Positions 24,236 through 37,704 of a stretch of DNA of 64,000 nt are shown here, in pieces. The stretch is from Apus apus (lineage: Eukaryota > Chordata > Aves > Apodiformes > Apodidae), in NCBI RefSeq assembly GCF_020740795.1, contig NC_067283.1, forward strand, positions 116,317,206 through 116,381,205, read 5' to 3'. Position numbers and translations under genes: made by a program. The notes under the pieces are model-generated. The model was not told where the DNA came from, did not search any database, and worked only from the letters and a program-made list of their open reading frames with translations. The stretch's first letter is position 1; each line of letters starts with the position of its first letter.

Positions 24236-27200
24236 TGGCCAGATACTGTGTGGCTATGTTAGTCCAGCGCTGAGCAGTATCCTGCTTATAAGCATGTGCC
24301 ACTGCTTTCAGATGGGAATGACACAGCCAGCCTGGCTCGTGTGGAGTATGGGTGGAGCAGGTAGGAAAATGCCTTCATTTGATGATCTGGATATGTTGCA
24401 CTGATACTATTTGCTAGTATCAGTTGAACTTGTAATGCCATCAAAACATTTATCAAGCCAGTTGCCATGATTTGATGTAAATGCACATAAATTAGCATGT
24501 AATTACAATTTTAGCATTTTTATTGACAAAGTCCTGCTGCAGGCACTGTTTTATTTTATCCAGGACTTTTAAGAGGTTGGCAGGCCCTGTGGTATTGAAG
24601 GTAATCCCAATTATATTTGTTAATAATGACATAGACTGGCTTTCTTTCAGAGTTCTGAATATTTTGTGACATTCTCTGAACTGAAAATTGTGAAGCATTC
24701 CTCTGAGTTCCACAAGTTGCCATTTGTTTTCTAACTCATGGTCCCAACCCGTTGGTGAAAAAATATGCAACTTTAATAAGCATTTTACGGAAGCATCCTT
24801 TGTTACTACTGACATAAAATAGAATTTCAACAGCCTTGTGGTGTGACTTCATTTTATTATCCATGCGTAGAACAGGTTAGTGAAGTATTAGTCATGAACT
24901 ACTCATAGTGAACTATTCTGCTGTGTCCACATTAATACCGTGGAGTTATTGTAATACCATTACATTGCCTTTATGCTTAGTTTACTTAAAAATAATTATC
25001 AATCTTTTCTTACCACAGTTCTTTTATTGCTCAGTTTTATTATTTTCTTCTATGTAAAAAAATCTTGAGTAACTGGCTCATTTCCAAATTATTACTCTTA
25101 ATTTTTTTTTTCTTAAAACTAGTTTCACTAAACTATGTTTAGCTTTGTGAAGCTGAACCTTTAATGTAGCTAATACATACATGCGTATATGCTAATACAT
25201 GTGCAAGCTCATGTGTACATATATATGCAGATGACTGTTTTGTGGCAACATAAAATCTGAGATCTCCAGCCAGCTGCATCCATACCTTTGGTTTGGTCTT
25301 AAATTTCTGAAAATAAATTTTGTAACTCTGAGCCCTGTTTGTTTTTGTTATCACCAAGGGCAGTGTAATGAGTATAATTTTTCTGTGCTAAAAATTATCA
25401 AACTTTTGTTATCGAGATCTAGAAACTACAAAGCCCATGCTATGATTTACCTCTCATCATTGGCAAAGCCTGCTAATCCCATTTAAGATCTCTGAACACC
25501 TCCACAAGATTTTGTAACCCATATTTTCCTATCTTCAGTTGCAATTTCACAACCTTCCCCCTCTTAATGCTGTGTAGGTTTTAGAGGAGAGTGGATAACA
25601 CCAAAGGAGACCTGCAGCCTCTGTTTGCATCCTTGACTCGCTCAAGACTTAGGCAATACCTCAGGGAAGAATGCTGCTGGGAGTCTCAAAGGAAGCTACT
25701 TAATAAACTTCTAGCTGAGCTTTGAAATAACTAAGTGAACTTTAGTAAAGATCATGTTCCTGTTTGTTTGGAACAGTAGGCAACAGCTGTAGCTTGGTAC
25801 AGAGCTGTGCACTCCTGGATGGCTTTTTCACATCTTCTTGAGTTACAAATTCAGCAACATGCAAAGTTCTCTCTCTGGGCAGATCTGGCAAGTAATGCAA
25901 GTCCTTCATAAAAGCACAAACAGAAGATCTTGTAGGAAAAGTTTATTAAAAGAGGAATATCAGGAGAGCTGAACAGGTCCTTCTTGGCAAAAAATGCTTG
26001 ACCCCTTCGTATACTTTTAATCAGATGGCTGCATTTACACTTTTATTTATTTACTTAATGCACTGAGACAAGAACAAGGGAACCTTGATGTTGTCTTTTT
26101 TTTGGGTGGTTTTTTTTTGTTGTTGTTTTGGTTTGTTTGGGGTTTTTTTGGGCATTGTGTAGCACTCAGATATTTGTTGCATCTGTTTCCTGTGGAGGAA
26201 GCTCAGTGCTGCCTTTTGTCCAGCAGGTGGAAGGCTTGCTGCAGTACTTACAGATCAGCAGCCAGCCTATACATAAACATTTTTAAAAGAATCCAGGGAT
26301 TTTAGGTCATCGGGACAAGCAGATGTTATTAAACATAAAGTTTTTAATTAATATGTTGTTTGCAATGACTTTGTTAGTCAGGGAAATAGAATGGTAGAGT
26401 AAAAAGAAAGGCAATTTCTGCACTAAAACATTTAAAATTTGAATTCAGTAACTGAAGCTGGGACATTAGGGTAAATCCCAACACTATAAATAGCTGTATG
26501 AGGCCTGCTGGGTTTTCTTCTATATTCATACTATCATCACAGCTGTAGAAAGTAACTCCCTTTGAGTTCAAGAAATACACTTTTCTAAAGTACTGCACAG
26601 TTCTCTTAAAGTTCAGTGGGATAGTAGAATTACTATTAGCATTCATCTTTTTTTCATCAGGGAAAATATGTTTGAAAACATTAGAAATGTCTCAGCCTGG
26701 ATCAAGTAGAGAAGGCTGTAGTACTTACTGTGACTTGCATGCAATTGAGCAGACAAGACACTGCTTCTGAGCCTGTAACTGTTACTCAACCTGTTATGAC
26801 ATGTTGCTTATCTTACAAATGCTCTAGAATGTATCTAGAGATGCCTCATACAGCCAGAAAGAGTGGTTAATAGTTGCTTTTAATAAATCATTGCTCTGAG
26901 TGAAGAAATTCATTTGTATGAAGTGGCTAAGAGTAAGATGAAATAATTTGTAATATATATTGTACATATTAAAGTGAAAGAAAGAATGAAGAGGTGAAAT
27001 GAGTGCTTTTTTTTTTTTTGTTATGCACCTGTTAAACATCTTTGTGTGATTGGTATGAACTGAAGGAAAAGCTTGCAAAGTGATCTTTTTTACATATAGT
27101 GATATTAAAACTCGTATGTTTTAGCTATACAGATATTTTGACAAATTAAGCCATAGCAGTTGTACAAACAGGTTATTCTTCACCGTATGTAACCATTAAA

Positions 27201-28722
27201 ACCCAAAACTTAGTACATTTCTGAACTGGGGGAAAGAAATACTTGACAGTGTTATTGTTCTGTGTCTTCGAAGACCGTGAACAAATCGAAGAGTGTAATC
27301 ATGGGATAGCCACACGGTCTTCTTTTCGACCTTCACACTGCCACTGTAAGACTTAAGACTTGTTTGTCCTGCTTCCATCAGTCAGCTATTTCTGAACACA
27401 GTTGTGTTTTTTTTAATCCCAATACTGAATACTGGCCCACTTCAGCAGATCTTCCTTGATATCTTTCACTTGCCATTGGAGTGGTCAAGCATCAGGCTTG
27501 GTCATCTCAGGGAAGCCCTTGGTGTTGTGCAGAGCAGTGGAATAAGAATCTAGAAGTAATGAAGTTAACAGACTTAATAATGTGTGTATACTTTGGAGTA
27601 CCAGGAATATGCTAAAAGTCGTGACCTTTGGTTTCAGAGCTCAGTGCCTTTCAGTATTTCAATGACTTGGTGACTTAGAACAAATAATTAGATACAGCAC
27701 ATGTAACAGTTGGGGTACAGATATTTGGGAGATGAGGATGGTTTGGCTGATTTGAAGTGGACTAACCAATACTACAGAAGAATGGGATTAGGGGTAACAA
27801 TGACATGATGAGTCTTTTGAAAGAACATACTTTAGAAAGTGGAGACAAAGATGATGTATTCCCATCAGACTCATGAGCTTGGCTGAAATTGTAGGACTAG
27901 GTCTGCCAAAGGGTAGGGTGTGAAATTCTGTCATGACTCAAGCGAATTCACTTGTTTGCCAAGTCTGACTGTTTTTATCAAAGGTCTGTAGACATTGCTC
28001 CTGAGAAAATTCAGAACTAAGATTAATGAGTTTCCCGAATGAATGTGATGGTTGTAGGCTAGATAGTTTTTCAGCTTATTCTAGTTGTACAAAAGTCTGA
28101 TCTAACTATTCAGCGGTTGTGTGCCTCAAACTGTTGTCACTGTTATGCTGTTGTTTACTCACCAGAAAAATCAGATTTCTATCCTTTAGATTTTGCTCTC
28201 TTAGGGTAGCAACTATGGTGAAACTTTATGTGTAATGGGAAAAGAAGCATGTTAAGAGTAGACTACTAAAGAGATGCTCCTAGCACTTACTACAGTGGAT
28301 GCTGTAAATATTAGGTCTGTGGAAAATAAATGTTGTTCTTCATTCAGGTTAATTACTGCTAATTTTTAAACATAGTCTCTGACTTGTAAAGCTTGTTTTT
28401 TCTTAGTAACTGTTTGCAATGTTACAATATACTATGGCTGAGCAAGCTGTTTGCTTGGGCAGGCCCACTGCCAGCAGGGTCTCACAACTGTGACACTGCC
28501 CCCACAAGAAGGCTGAATGGCCACACAGGATTGAGAGGATTGCCTCTGCTGGTCTTGTTCCAAAGAGGGAAAATTTAAAAGGCCTAATGAAAGGCATTAA
28601 TGGAAGAAACTTTCAGCTTTCTACATCTGATGGAAGGTATTCAAATGTGATTTAGGTTATTAATAACATGTTTGTATACAGACAGAAGTGTGCAACCATT
28701 GCAGATAACTGTACTGAAGTGA
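24236..28722. other. Intergenic DNA, no gene recognised
   Basis: AT-rich, including a T/G-rich stretch at 26096-26150 and a T run near 27008-27019. No repeat family recognised. The segment about 27200-27540 has a locally higher CpG content and an unusual cluster of inverted motifs, discussed under findings. Confidence 0.5.
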
Positions 28723-28747
28723 TTTTTTTTTTTTTTTTTTTTTTTTT
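28723..28747. repeat. T homopolymer next to a CR1 end
   Basis: 25 T in a row, ending two bases before the 3' end of a minus-strand CR1. It probably represents the insertion target or a slipped tract. Confidence 0.9.
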
Positions 28748-28748
28748 A

Positions 28749-28970
28749 CAGAATCCCAGAATCATCCTGGTTGGAAAAGACCTTGAAGATCATCAAGTCC
28801 AACCATAACCTAAATCTACCCGTTCAGTGCTTAAATCATGTCACTAAGCACTACATCTATATTTCTTTAAAACACTTCCAGGGACGGTGACTCCACCACC
28901 TCCCTGGGCAGCCTGTTCCAGTGTCCAACCACTCTTTCGGTAAATAAATTCTTTCTAATATCTAGTCTAA
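28749..28970 (-). mobile_element. CR1 LINE 3' fragment, minus strand
   Basis: Reverse complement of a CR1 tail of about 220 bases. The terminal octamers are degraded (CAGAATC), followed by 'atcatcctggttggaaaagacc', then the block 'ccacctccctgggcagcctg' and 'ccaaccactctttcggtaaa'. It belongs to the same subfamily as the copy at 42.04-42.29 kb, sharing the 'gtgcttagtgacatgatttaagc' segment. Confidence 0.9.
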
Positions 28971-31900
28971 GTAATCTAGTCTGAATTATGTGTGCTTTTT
29001 ATCTTTTAATAACAAAAGACTGGAAGACTCTTAGCTATTTCATTGAAATTCATTGCAGCTGAGCTGTTCTGTTAAATGGAAAACACAGTATAGGCAAACC
29101 CCAAAGCCTTTGTGGCACTTGCTTGTGGAAAGTTTTGTGGGCTTTCATGGCTGTGGAAGCTGATATTTGTCTCAGTGAAAAGGTTTCTTTTCAGTGGCAT
29201 TGAGCTAGGATCCTAGCTCTGCCCTTTCTTAGATGAATGAGCATCCTCTTGTGTCAGACTCATGAGAATTGCTTAGTGGGATTCTAGGGTGGGAACATAT
29301 TTTTTTCCAGGATTTGTCTTGACATAAAGCTCTAAGGATGCATGGCTGATGTCTGTGATGCAGATTTCAACTGAAGAGGAAGAAGACAGCATTCAGATTG
29401 GCATTTTTTGTACAACTGCATATTTTTTTCTGAAGCAAAGAGTGATTTATGAAGGAGAAGCACTTATTCTGACAACAGAGAGACTCCCCCCCCAAAACCA
29501 ACCAAACAACCAGTTGTAATAGTGTGGTATTGCTCTAATACCACTCTAAGGTGAATGCTTTCTCTTTGCCTGTTCTATGCTCCTGTCATTGGTTGGATCT
29601 AAAGGTGGCTTCAAGAGAGCCGTAAGGAATTTTGTGTTGTTTTAACTGCTAGGTTCTACTGTGGCGCCAAGTCAAGTATCCTGATGGAGCTTGGTGTCCT
29701 CCAGACTATTTGACTTGTTTTAAAAACTGAGATGGGAGGATAACCCTTCCCACTAAGTTGTGATAGGGAGTGGCAGAGTGTTTGGAAGCAGTTTTTTCTG
29801 AATTCTGTGTCCTCTTTTATCTCTTCACTGCTCTTCAAAAACTCCAGTACATTCTGCTGCTTATCTTGTCAATACACTATCCATAAAATGAGAGAAAAGG
29901 AACATTTGGGATTCATTGTTTCAATAAGATGCCACATAAAACTTGCTGTTTAAGATGCATCTTATTGATCCTACTACTTACTGAAAAAAAGGTGGTGTGT
30001 AGCATCTTTACTACTTAGAGCACAGAACCTCAGCATATAATAGGGGTGATGCTAATATTAATTATAAGGTCTTTATAAATCTTCACATAACTTTGTAGTG
30101 ACAAATTAGAAACATTCTAAAGCCATATAAAACATATCTGGGTTTATGCAACTTGAAATAAGGAATCTAAATATTTTTTGTTTGGGTGTAATCCTCTTTA
30201 AGACCAGATTTCTCTCACAGTTCTGGAAGTCTGTGCCGTATGGGCCTGTTTTAATTTTTCTCTTCTTTATCATTTCATTGTAGTGTAGCAGAACCTTCAG
30301 AGCATAATTAACACATTTATTTTTGGTAGCCTGATTTTAGAGGACTGTAGAAACAGTCTGCCTTGTATAGCTGCCTACCCTGCAGAGTGAGCCAGAAAAC
30401 CTTTTAAATAAGCAAAAAACCAACTATACAGTTTAACAGAATACATATAAAGATTAACTACCATTGTAATTGAATAGCCTTCCTTCTCATGTTACTCTGC
30501 CTTAATCTTTCTCACATTTGAAATACTCGCAGTGACAGAGATTTGAGATACAGCATCTGACGGGATAATGTCACTGTTCATGCACTGCAGTTGGCTTTTA
30601 AGAGAATTGGACACGGGACTATTAAGCCACTCACCGATTCTAAGTAGATAAATAGTGTCATAGCTATCTCAGTAGATTGAAGAAGTTGTCTGTTTAATTG
30701 TTTATGAATGTCAGGGTGCAGCAGGGGCTGGTGACTCTTAAGTGCCAGGGCATCTGAAGCTGAGGGGTGTCCTCAGCCTGTTCCTGGCCCACCACTCTAG
30801 CCAGGAGTGGGGAGGCCTGGGGTACTGGGGCATCCTCAGCCCCAGACATGGGGCACCTCTCTGGGAAGGGGTGTGCCAAGGTCTAGCAGGGAATGGCTTT
30901 GGAGAAATTGAGACTGTCCCCAGCATCACTGGGCAGGGGCTGATGGCCACAGGGGGCTGAGGTTGTGTCCTGGGAGCTGGGCAGGGTAGGGATCCTGGAT
31001 GAAGATGGTCAGGGCCAATGAGCCCTGTTAATGCCATCAAAACTGCAACATTGAATGGCTTGGCAATACTTGATCCTTCATATTTTTTAAGTTTCGTGCT
31101 GTTGTAGTTCTTAGGATAGACCTTGTTAGAAAGACATGGGAAGAAACAGATTTAGAAATCAATTTCAAAACCATATGGCAATTTTGGAATATGGAAAAAC
31201 AGAGCAACTCACTACATTTTTGTAAAAAACAGATTTTTTTATTACTTTTTTTTTTTTTTTTTTTTCTGGAGGAAAACAACTGTTTTATAAGACTTGCACC
31301 CTGATTGTGAGAGAGAATTTGAAAGGTATGAAGAGTGCCACTGACTTTGTTATCTTCTGTCATTTTATAATTCACTCCTGCAAACAGGTGTGACTTCATA
31401 TGGTATTTTCTAGAGTTCAGGGATGAGTTGCTACATTAATTAGTGTATGGGTGCTTAAGAGTTGAAGCCTAGCAGGGGGATGAGAATCCTTGAGTTTTTC
31501 ACTGTTAAACTGGTGCAACTGTGCTTGAAAATCTCTTTGCTTGAAATTAATAAATACAAATGCAGTGAATTTGTTCCTAGTATCAGCTGACTGTAATTTC
31601 AGGCAGTGGGCATTAATGCTTTAAGGATACCTTTTATGAGGTATATCTTAATATCTTAAATATCTGAAGGTGTATTTTTGTTGAAGAATTTTGGATGATT
31701 GAAATAGAAACATTCTCTAAAATAATGTAATTTCAATGAAAGCCTGGCAAAAAATTGTTGTGTTAAGTGCTTGTTCATGTATACATTCACATCTCTATGG
31801 ATTTTGAGCCTGATTCCTCAAGCTACCACATCACTCAGTTTGCACACATTCTGTCCTCTCTCATTAAAGGGAAATATGCACTGTACAGTTCCTCTTGATT

Positions 31901-34028
31901 TTTATTTGACTAAATAGGTTTTGTCTCTTGATATAGTAAATTGACTTGACATATCTGTAGACTTATCTAAATAACTCCTCTTTTATCATAACACCATCTT
32001 TTACTTACTTTATTCTGTCATTATTTTACTTTCATTCATATTTTTTCATTACATTGTGTTGATGTTTTCCTCATTGCATCAGTCATGATGATAATGCAAA
32101 GGAGTCTTTTGTTTTCTGGCAACATAGAACCTTTCCTTCTTTCTTTTTTTTTCTTTTCTTTTTTTTTTTTTCTTTTTCTCCTTGTAATGATTTCTGTTTT
32201 ATCTCTATTTTGTTTTGTTATGATTTTTTTAAAAATATTGCTGTAAAATATGTTTGCTATGTGATAAGCCCATCTATGAAGACTGTAAGAGATATTTCTA
32301 GAAATAAACCATGCCCCCACACTGTGCTGTATGACACAGGTTGCATTGCAAAGATTGCTGCTTCTTTGAGTTTTTATTGGAAACAAGCTTTGATGGTGTG
32401 GTCAGTATATGTACCTTGCTACAGGTGCTGGACATATACCTTTTTTTTTTGGGAATGGAGTCCTGAGTAGGACCTCTCCAGACTTCATTTTTGCTCAGAC
32501 GTGAATATTACATTCCACATCAGTCAGTGTCAACAGATAGAAGAGGACCTCAAGGGGTTCTGCAGTTCCCTCACATGAATGCAAGGACAGTCCTGTCAGA
32601 GTCTGACTGACTTGCAGCTAGAATTCTGGCTGCAACACATTTTTGGGACCCTGAAATAAGACAGACAACAATAAACTGGTGTGTGTTCAGTGGAGGGCTA
32701 AGAGGGCTAGTTCCCTGTGACTTCACTCTGGCAGCGTGTTTGAGGTGGAAAGGTCTGAATATTGAGTTTTCCATAGTACAGCACAACTGCACAGCCCCCT
32801 GACAGAGCAAAGAGACTTATTTCCCGTGCTCACTACATGAACCACGAGACTCTGCCCTCACTGCAGTCCTGGGACTCACGTATGTGAAGCTGCAGGTTAA
32901 ATTTTGGATAGGACTTGGTTCCGTGAAAGTTACACTGCCCCCCCTCCACTGCTGAACCCTCTGAAGAACAATTTCCAATACAGAATTCTAACACCTTTAA
33001 GGGATTTTTGCATGGATACTATAGCTGGTGTAAAAGGCAGAGGTTAGATGTGCCTTGATGCCACGGGAGATGAAAAGCTCTCTTTCACCTCCGGGTGGCA
33101 CTGCTTAAAAACACTTCTGTTTTCTTTAAGGCTTTTGCTAGGAACTGTCAGTCACGCGTTTTACAACTACAGTAGTTTGCATCATCGTGCACAACAGATA
33201 AACTGGTAAGTAAGGAAAGCAGAGCCTTCTTGTGAAAGCCTGTGATCACAAACCAGAGATACAGAGCTCCAGGACTTCACTCCAGTCACTTCATGTCTTT
33301 TTTTCCATATAATACAATTTCAGCTTGCTATTTTTCTGAATACCTATTATTAGTATTCTGATTGTTTTTCTGTGTGCTCCTTGATAAAGATTTTCCTGCA
33401 GTTTTTACATGCACTATTCATATGAAATTATGTTTACCTGGTGATAAACAGTAGAGGGGGAATCAGGGTTGGAAATACCACTTGAGTCATTTACATATTT
33501 CAGAGAGATACTGTGATTTATGTTCTTACATGTAGCAAATATTCTTCCCTTTCACTAGCAGGAAAAGGTCAGAGATGCCATCTCCAAGCTTCTTTGAAGT
33601 CACAATTCAGCATCTGAAAATCATTATATTAAAAAGAAAGATTTATTTGGGTTGTGAGTCATCGGGGTCTTGTGCCTAAGATGAGTGGAAATGTAATTAT
33701 TCTTAATGACGTTAAGACTTTCACTTATTGTCAGATTGTATGGAAAACACCACAGGCTATGAAAGTCCCAAGAAAACTGACACAAGTAATGTTGTTGCCT
33801 AGACACAAGCAGTACACACACTGTCTCTCACAGCTTGCCTTGCGTAATCCCATCTCAACAGAGATGGGCAGATACATAGTTATGGTGCTACCTAGATTTC
33901 ACAGTCTTTTACTTAGCTTGGGTAGAGCTTACTATTAAACAAAAAAAGAATATATCTTATGAGCAGAGTCTGGTAGCTATAATCCTACTTTTTATTTTAA
34001 TGGTAGATCACTGTTAATTTTGGAACTC
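28971..34028. other. Intergenic DNA, no gene recognised
   Basis: Mostly AT-rich with T-rich simple tracts at about 31239-31265 and 32130-32180. A GC-rich island of about 300 bases at 30712-31020 is listed separately. No host gene recognised. Confidence 0.5.
30712..31020. other. GC-rich, G-skewed segment of unknown nature
   Basis: About 300 bases with clearly more G and C than the flanks and few CpGs, so it is not a CpG island. The plus strand is rich in GGGG and CAGCC motifs, and short phrases recur (for example 'ctggggcatcctcagcccc' and 'catctgaagctgaggggtgtcctcagcc'). Opposite-strand open frames of 100 and 61 codons are proline-rich, as expected from composition. It may be a degraded repeat. 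Confidence 0.5.
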
Positions 34029-34176
34029 TATTTTTATTTTTATTTTTATTTTTACTTTTATTTTTATTTTTATTTTTATTTTTATTTTTATTTTTATTTT
34101 TATTTTTATTTTTATTTTTTTATTTTTATTTTTATTTTTATTTTTATTTTTATTTTTATTTTTATTTTTATTTTTA
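34029..34176 (+). repeat. (TTTTTA)n hexanucleotide microsatellite
   Basis: About 148 bases of TTTTTA units, roughly 24 copies, with interruptions at 34055 (C for T) and around 34115-34121 (extra T). It yields an artefactual Tyr-Phe repeat frame. Probably derived from an A-rich tail or a slipped AT tract. Confidence 0.95.
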
Positions 34177-36214
34177 AAAATTTTTATAGTGTTTTAATTT
34201 ATTTTCTGGTTCTCTGAATTTTTGCTTGTCTTCTGGTGCTGGAAAGAAGTCCTGCAAAAAATGTTGAAAAGAGAAGAAAAAATACCTTAGAATTTGGCCA
34301 AGGCATATGCTTTGGTATTTTACTCTTCAAAACCAGTTTCTATTTCAGACAAGAAGTTGTTCATCTACACACTGAAATATGAATATATTATGTCATGTAT
34401 TTTAGGCATTTTATTATGCCCTGATTCACTGGAGCATTCCTACATTTTCATGTTAACTGAAGCAATTTAAATGAAACATATTCTAAACTACAGTGCTTCT
34501 CAGTAAGGTACCTTATTGGATCTGACATGTAATTAAAAATGAGTAATATAAAATAGCTTTTTATTACATAATTTGATAATTTCCATAGATTGTTTGGCCT
34601 GGGTGTGGCATTTGGAACTGTTTCTAGACTCTTTAAAAATCTTGTCTTGGATTTCCACGGTTCCTGAACCTTCAGCAAGTCATATATTCTTGAAAGAGCA
34701 AACCCCTTTGCCTGATATCTCACTCAAGCAAATAAATTGGTACCATTGTGGTCAGGGGAATATGATGTTTCTCTGTCACTGGGCCCTCAAATACTTTGCC
34801 TCTCTAGTGCATTATTCTCTGCCTTTTTCCACATTTAATACATTTAATACAATTTATCAATAAAATGCTATAAAGGTTCATTGATGTTTATGCAATGTTT
34901 TGCATGCTATCTTTGCTCAAGTAGTTGATCTGTATCATTAATAAGTAATGTTGGATTCTAAGAGATGCCAAACTCTTTATGATGCCCATAAGCTGTTAAG
35001 TGAGTATTGGAGGTGTAGAATAAGATCTTAAATAAACAATGTTCTTAAAAGCTTAAATCAAATATTTCTCTACAGTGTTGAACTGCATTGCGAAAGAGAA
35101 TGTTTGCGCAAGGGAAAGTTTGTAGCCCAGAAGACACGTTACAGAATAGCAGGCATTTACACACCACTCAAAGATTAACAACTGAAACTATGATAACGGA
35201 GCAATCAGTCTCTTGCTTAAGTGTTTGATAATGTGTTTTTGATGTTGCTATAGGCACTATAGAAAATGATACTAAACCAACGGCAACATTTGCTTTTAGC
35301 TAGGATGACAGTGTCTGGAACAGTTTGTATCTGGCGTATGTGTGAGAGGCAAGAAGCAGTACCCATCCCTTAAATACCATCTATGGAACTTTGATTCCTC
35401 TCTCACATATTATTGCACTTTGAAGACCTTGGTAGCTATTAAGTTGCTTTCCAGAGGGTCAGGTAATACCTGTTTCACTTTTTTCCTGATGATTCTTTCT
35501 AAAGAGTAATAATATATCAGGATTAATTGATATTCTGATTGTACTGAAGCACACTGTATTTGTGGGATTTTCTGGGGGGAGAGCTTGGGTCAGAAAAATT
35601 TTCTTGTAGCATTTTGATAAATATTAAGTTTTTCAATGTAGTCATTGTTCTACCTAACATTTTCTCTATCAGCTGTAGGAAGGATGTGTACTAATATTTT
35701 AAAATTTGGCCAGGAAAGTTAATAACTTTACCTCATATCTGTTTTTATTAATAATTAATTCAATTTCCACAGGATGAGAGACCTCACAACTTTCTTTGCC
35801 TTAAGTCACAGACTTTTTGTTGTTGTTGTTGTTTGTTTGCTTGTTTTTTTTTGTTTTGTTTGTTTTTAAGAGACTTTTTATTTAGATGCTTAACCTTACG
35901 TGAATATATTTGAAAAATGTTGTACTATTTATTATGAACACACCTTCAAAATAGACGAGATTAAGAGATATCACTCAAAAAAGTTACAGGGCATGCTTGG
36001 ATGTAGCACATTCTTTTAGAGCATAAAATTGAGAAAAATATATAAATGAGGAAGAACAGTTTCACATAGTATTTTCCTTTGTAACTGTCAACTGCAGTCC
36101 TGCCTACTCTTCCTTTGCATTTTTAATAAAGATAAAATACTTTGCCCTTGTGAAAACTATTTTTTCAAAGTTATTACTGATTTCACAATTTGTGCAGCTC
36201 AAATGGAACTGAAA

Positions 36215-36270
36215 GAGATACATTTGCAGAAAATTAGAGATACATTTGCAGAAAATTAGAGATACATTTT
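36215..36270 (+). repeat. 22-bp tandem repeat, about 2.5 copies
   Basis: Units at 36215-36236 and 36237-36258 are identical, and a partial third unit follows (36259-36269). Perfect identity implies a recent slippage event. Confidence 0.95.
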
Positions 36271-36531
36271 TTGAGAAATTCTAGAAACCACAATGGGGTC
36301 CAGACAAGCCAAAATAATTTACTGGCTTGTGTGGCCTATCTTATAATTTTTCTTTCAACTCTTATTGAGTTAATGAAAGGATAGTTGCTTATACCAATGG
36401 TGCCAGGCGTGAGCCTGAATAGAGTAGTTGTCTATTTTGTTCTCTTTTTTCCTGCCTCACAGTGCTATTGGCACTTGGCTGAATGTGGGATGTATATGAC
36501 CAAGCAGTGATAGTTATCAGTCAGTGCTGTT

Positions 36532-36582
36532 ATACATATACATATACATATATGTATATATGCTATGTGTGTATATATACAC
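36532..36582. repeat. TA/CA/TG-rich dinucleotide tract
   Basis: Alternating purine-pyrimidine sequence made of TATACA, TATATG and TGTGTATA blocks. Confidence 0.85.
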
Positions 36583-37704
36583 AAAATTCAGGTTAATATA
36601 TTTTTCCAGCCTGGCAAAATATATGAAGGGTATTCTGTCCAAAATCCATGAGAATGGCACTAGGGTATTGTTGAGTGGCCAGATACATCTTGAAAAACAG
36701 ACACCAAAGCTTCTTATTTCTTTATAGTAAGAAAAAACCTGGCTGGAAGATTCGCAGCAAAATGCTCCATCTCTGTGTGTTCTAAGCTCTAATTCTGGGA
36801 AACTGCACCTGTGGCTATGCACCTCCTCTAGGAATAGGAGTGATAAAATACACAAGCTGTGGTTCTCTGTGATTAGTGGAAGAAAATCCTTGAAGCTCTT
36901 GAGATGCCAGAAGCTTTAGAAACTTCTCAATTCAGGCACTATGATTAGTGTGCTATATTAGCTGGCCTTTATCACTGATTTCCCCTGGTCTACTTGAGGT
37001 GTTCTGTACTGGGGAGCTGCAGTTTTATTCCTTCTATTGGAATTTATTAATATAGTTTTTAAAATTACACAATTCTTGCTTTACCAACTGTTCACAGCTT
37101 TTGCATAACACACGCTGATACGCCATCCTTGTCTACACATGAGAACTATGACATCATAAACAGTATAAAGAGTAACATGCAACTGCAGGTGTATGTATTT
37201 GTGTAGAGCAGAGCCTACACACTACTAATGAAATCAGGGTCATTCTGTGCTAGGCACTTTGCAAACAACTTGTTAAACATGGTTACTGTCTCAGCACCCA
37301 CAGTGTATAGACAGGCAAAGTGTGATGAAGGGATAGAAGCTTTTTATCTGCCCTATCTTCTGTATCCTGTTTTTCAGTCTAAGCAACATGGTGATATTAA
37401 AGCATATAGAACCGTAAGGATTAAGGTCACAAAGGGGACTAGAAGATCACCTAAATGGGTAGGTAGAAACTCTTCAGGCAGCTTCTCTGTTTTTGTTTTG
37501 CAGTGCATGAAGTCAGTTTACCTTAAATCAGTAACTTAAAAATTTATGGCTAATACATACAGTGGTTTGGTAAGATGAAAAATACATTTGAGTTGCTGTT
37601 GTGTAAAGAAATCAATGTTGTTGATTTTAATATGGCTAAATTATTGCAATAAGTTGTACACAAGCCTGCAAAGTGCTGTGCTAGGAAAACTGCCTTTCCT
37701 TACA

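Larger units (their letters stand above)
34177..37704. other. Intergenic DNA, no gene recognised
   Basis: AT-rich, with a TTG/TTTG tract near 35815-35870, a TA/CA/TG tract at 36532-36582, and a 22-bp tandem duplication at 36215-36270. No gene recognised. Confidence 0.5.

Noticed and set aside
30738..31040. Proline-rich 100-codon open frame, minus strand
   Set aside because: Explained by the GC-rich composition of the segment; no domain or splice signals.
34020..34217. Tyr-Phe repeat protein
   Set aside because: It is the translation of a (TTTTTA)n microsatellite.
36215..36270. CRISPR-like or iteron array
   Set aside because: Only 2.5 direct units without spacers, in a vertebrate genome; simple tandem duplication.
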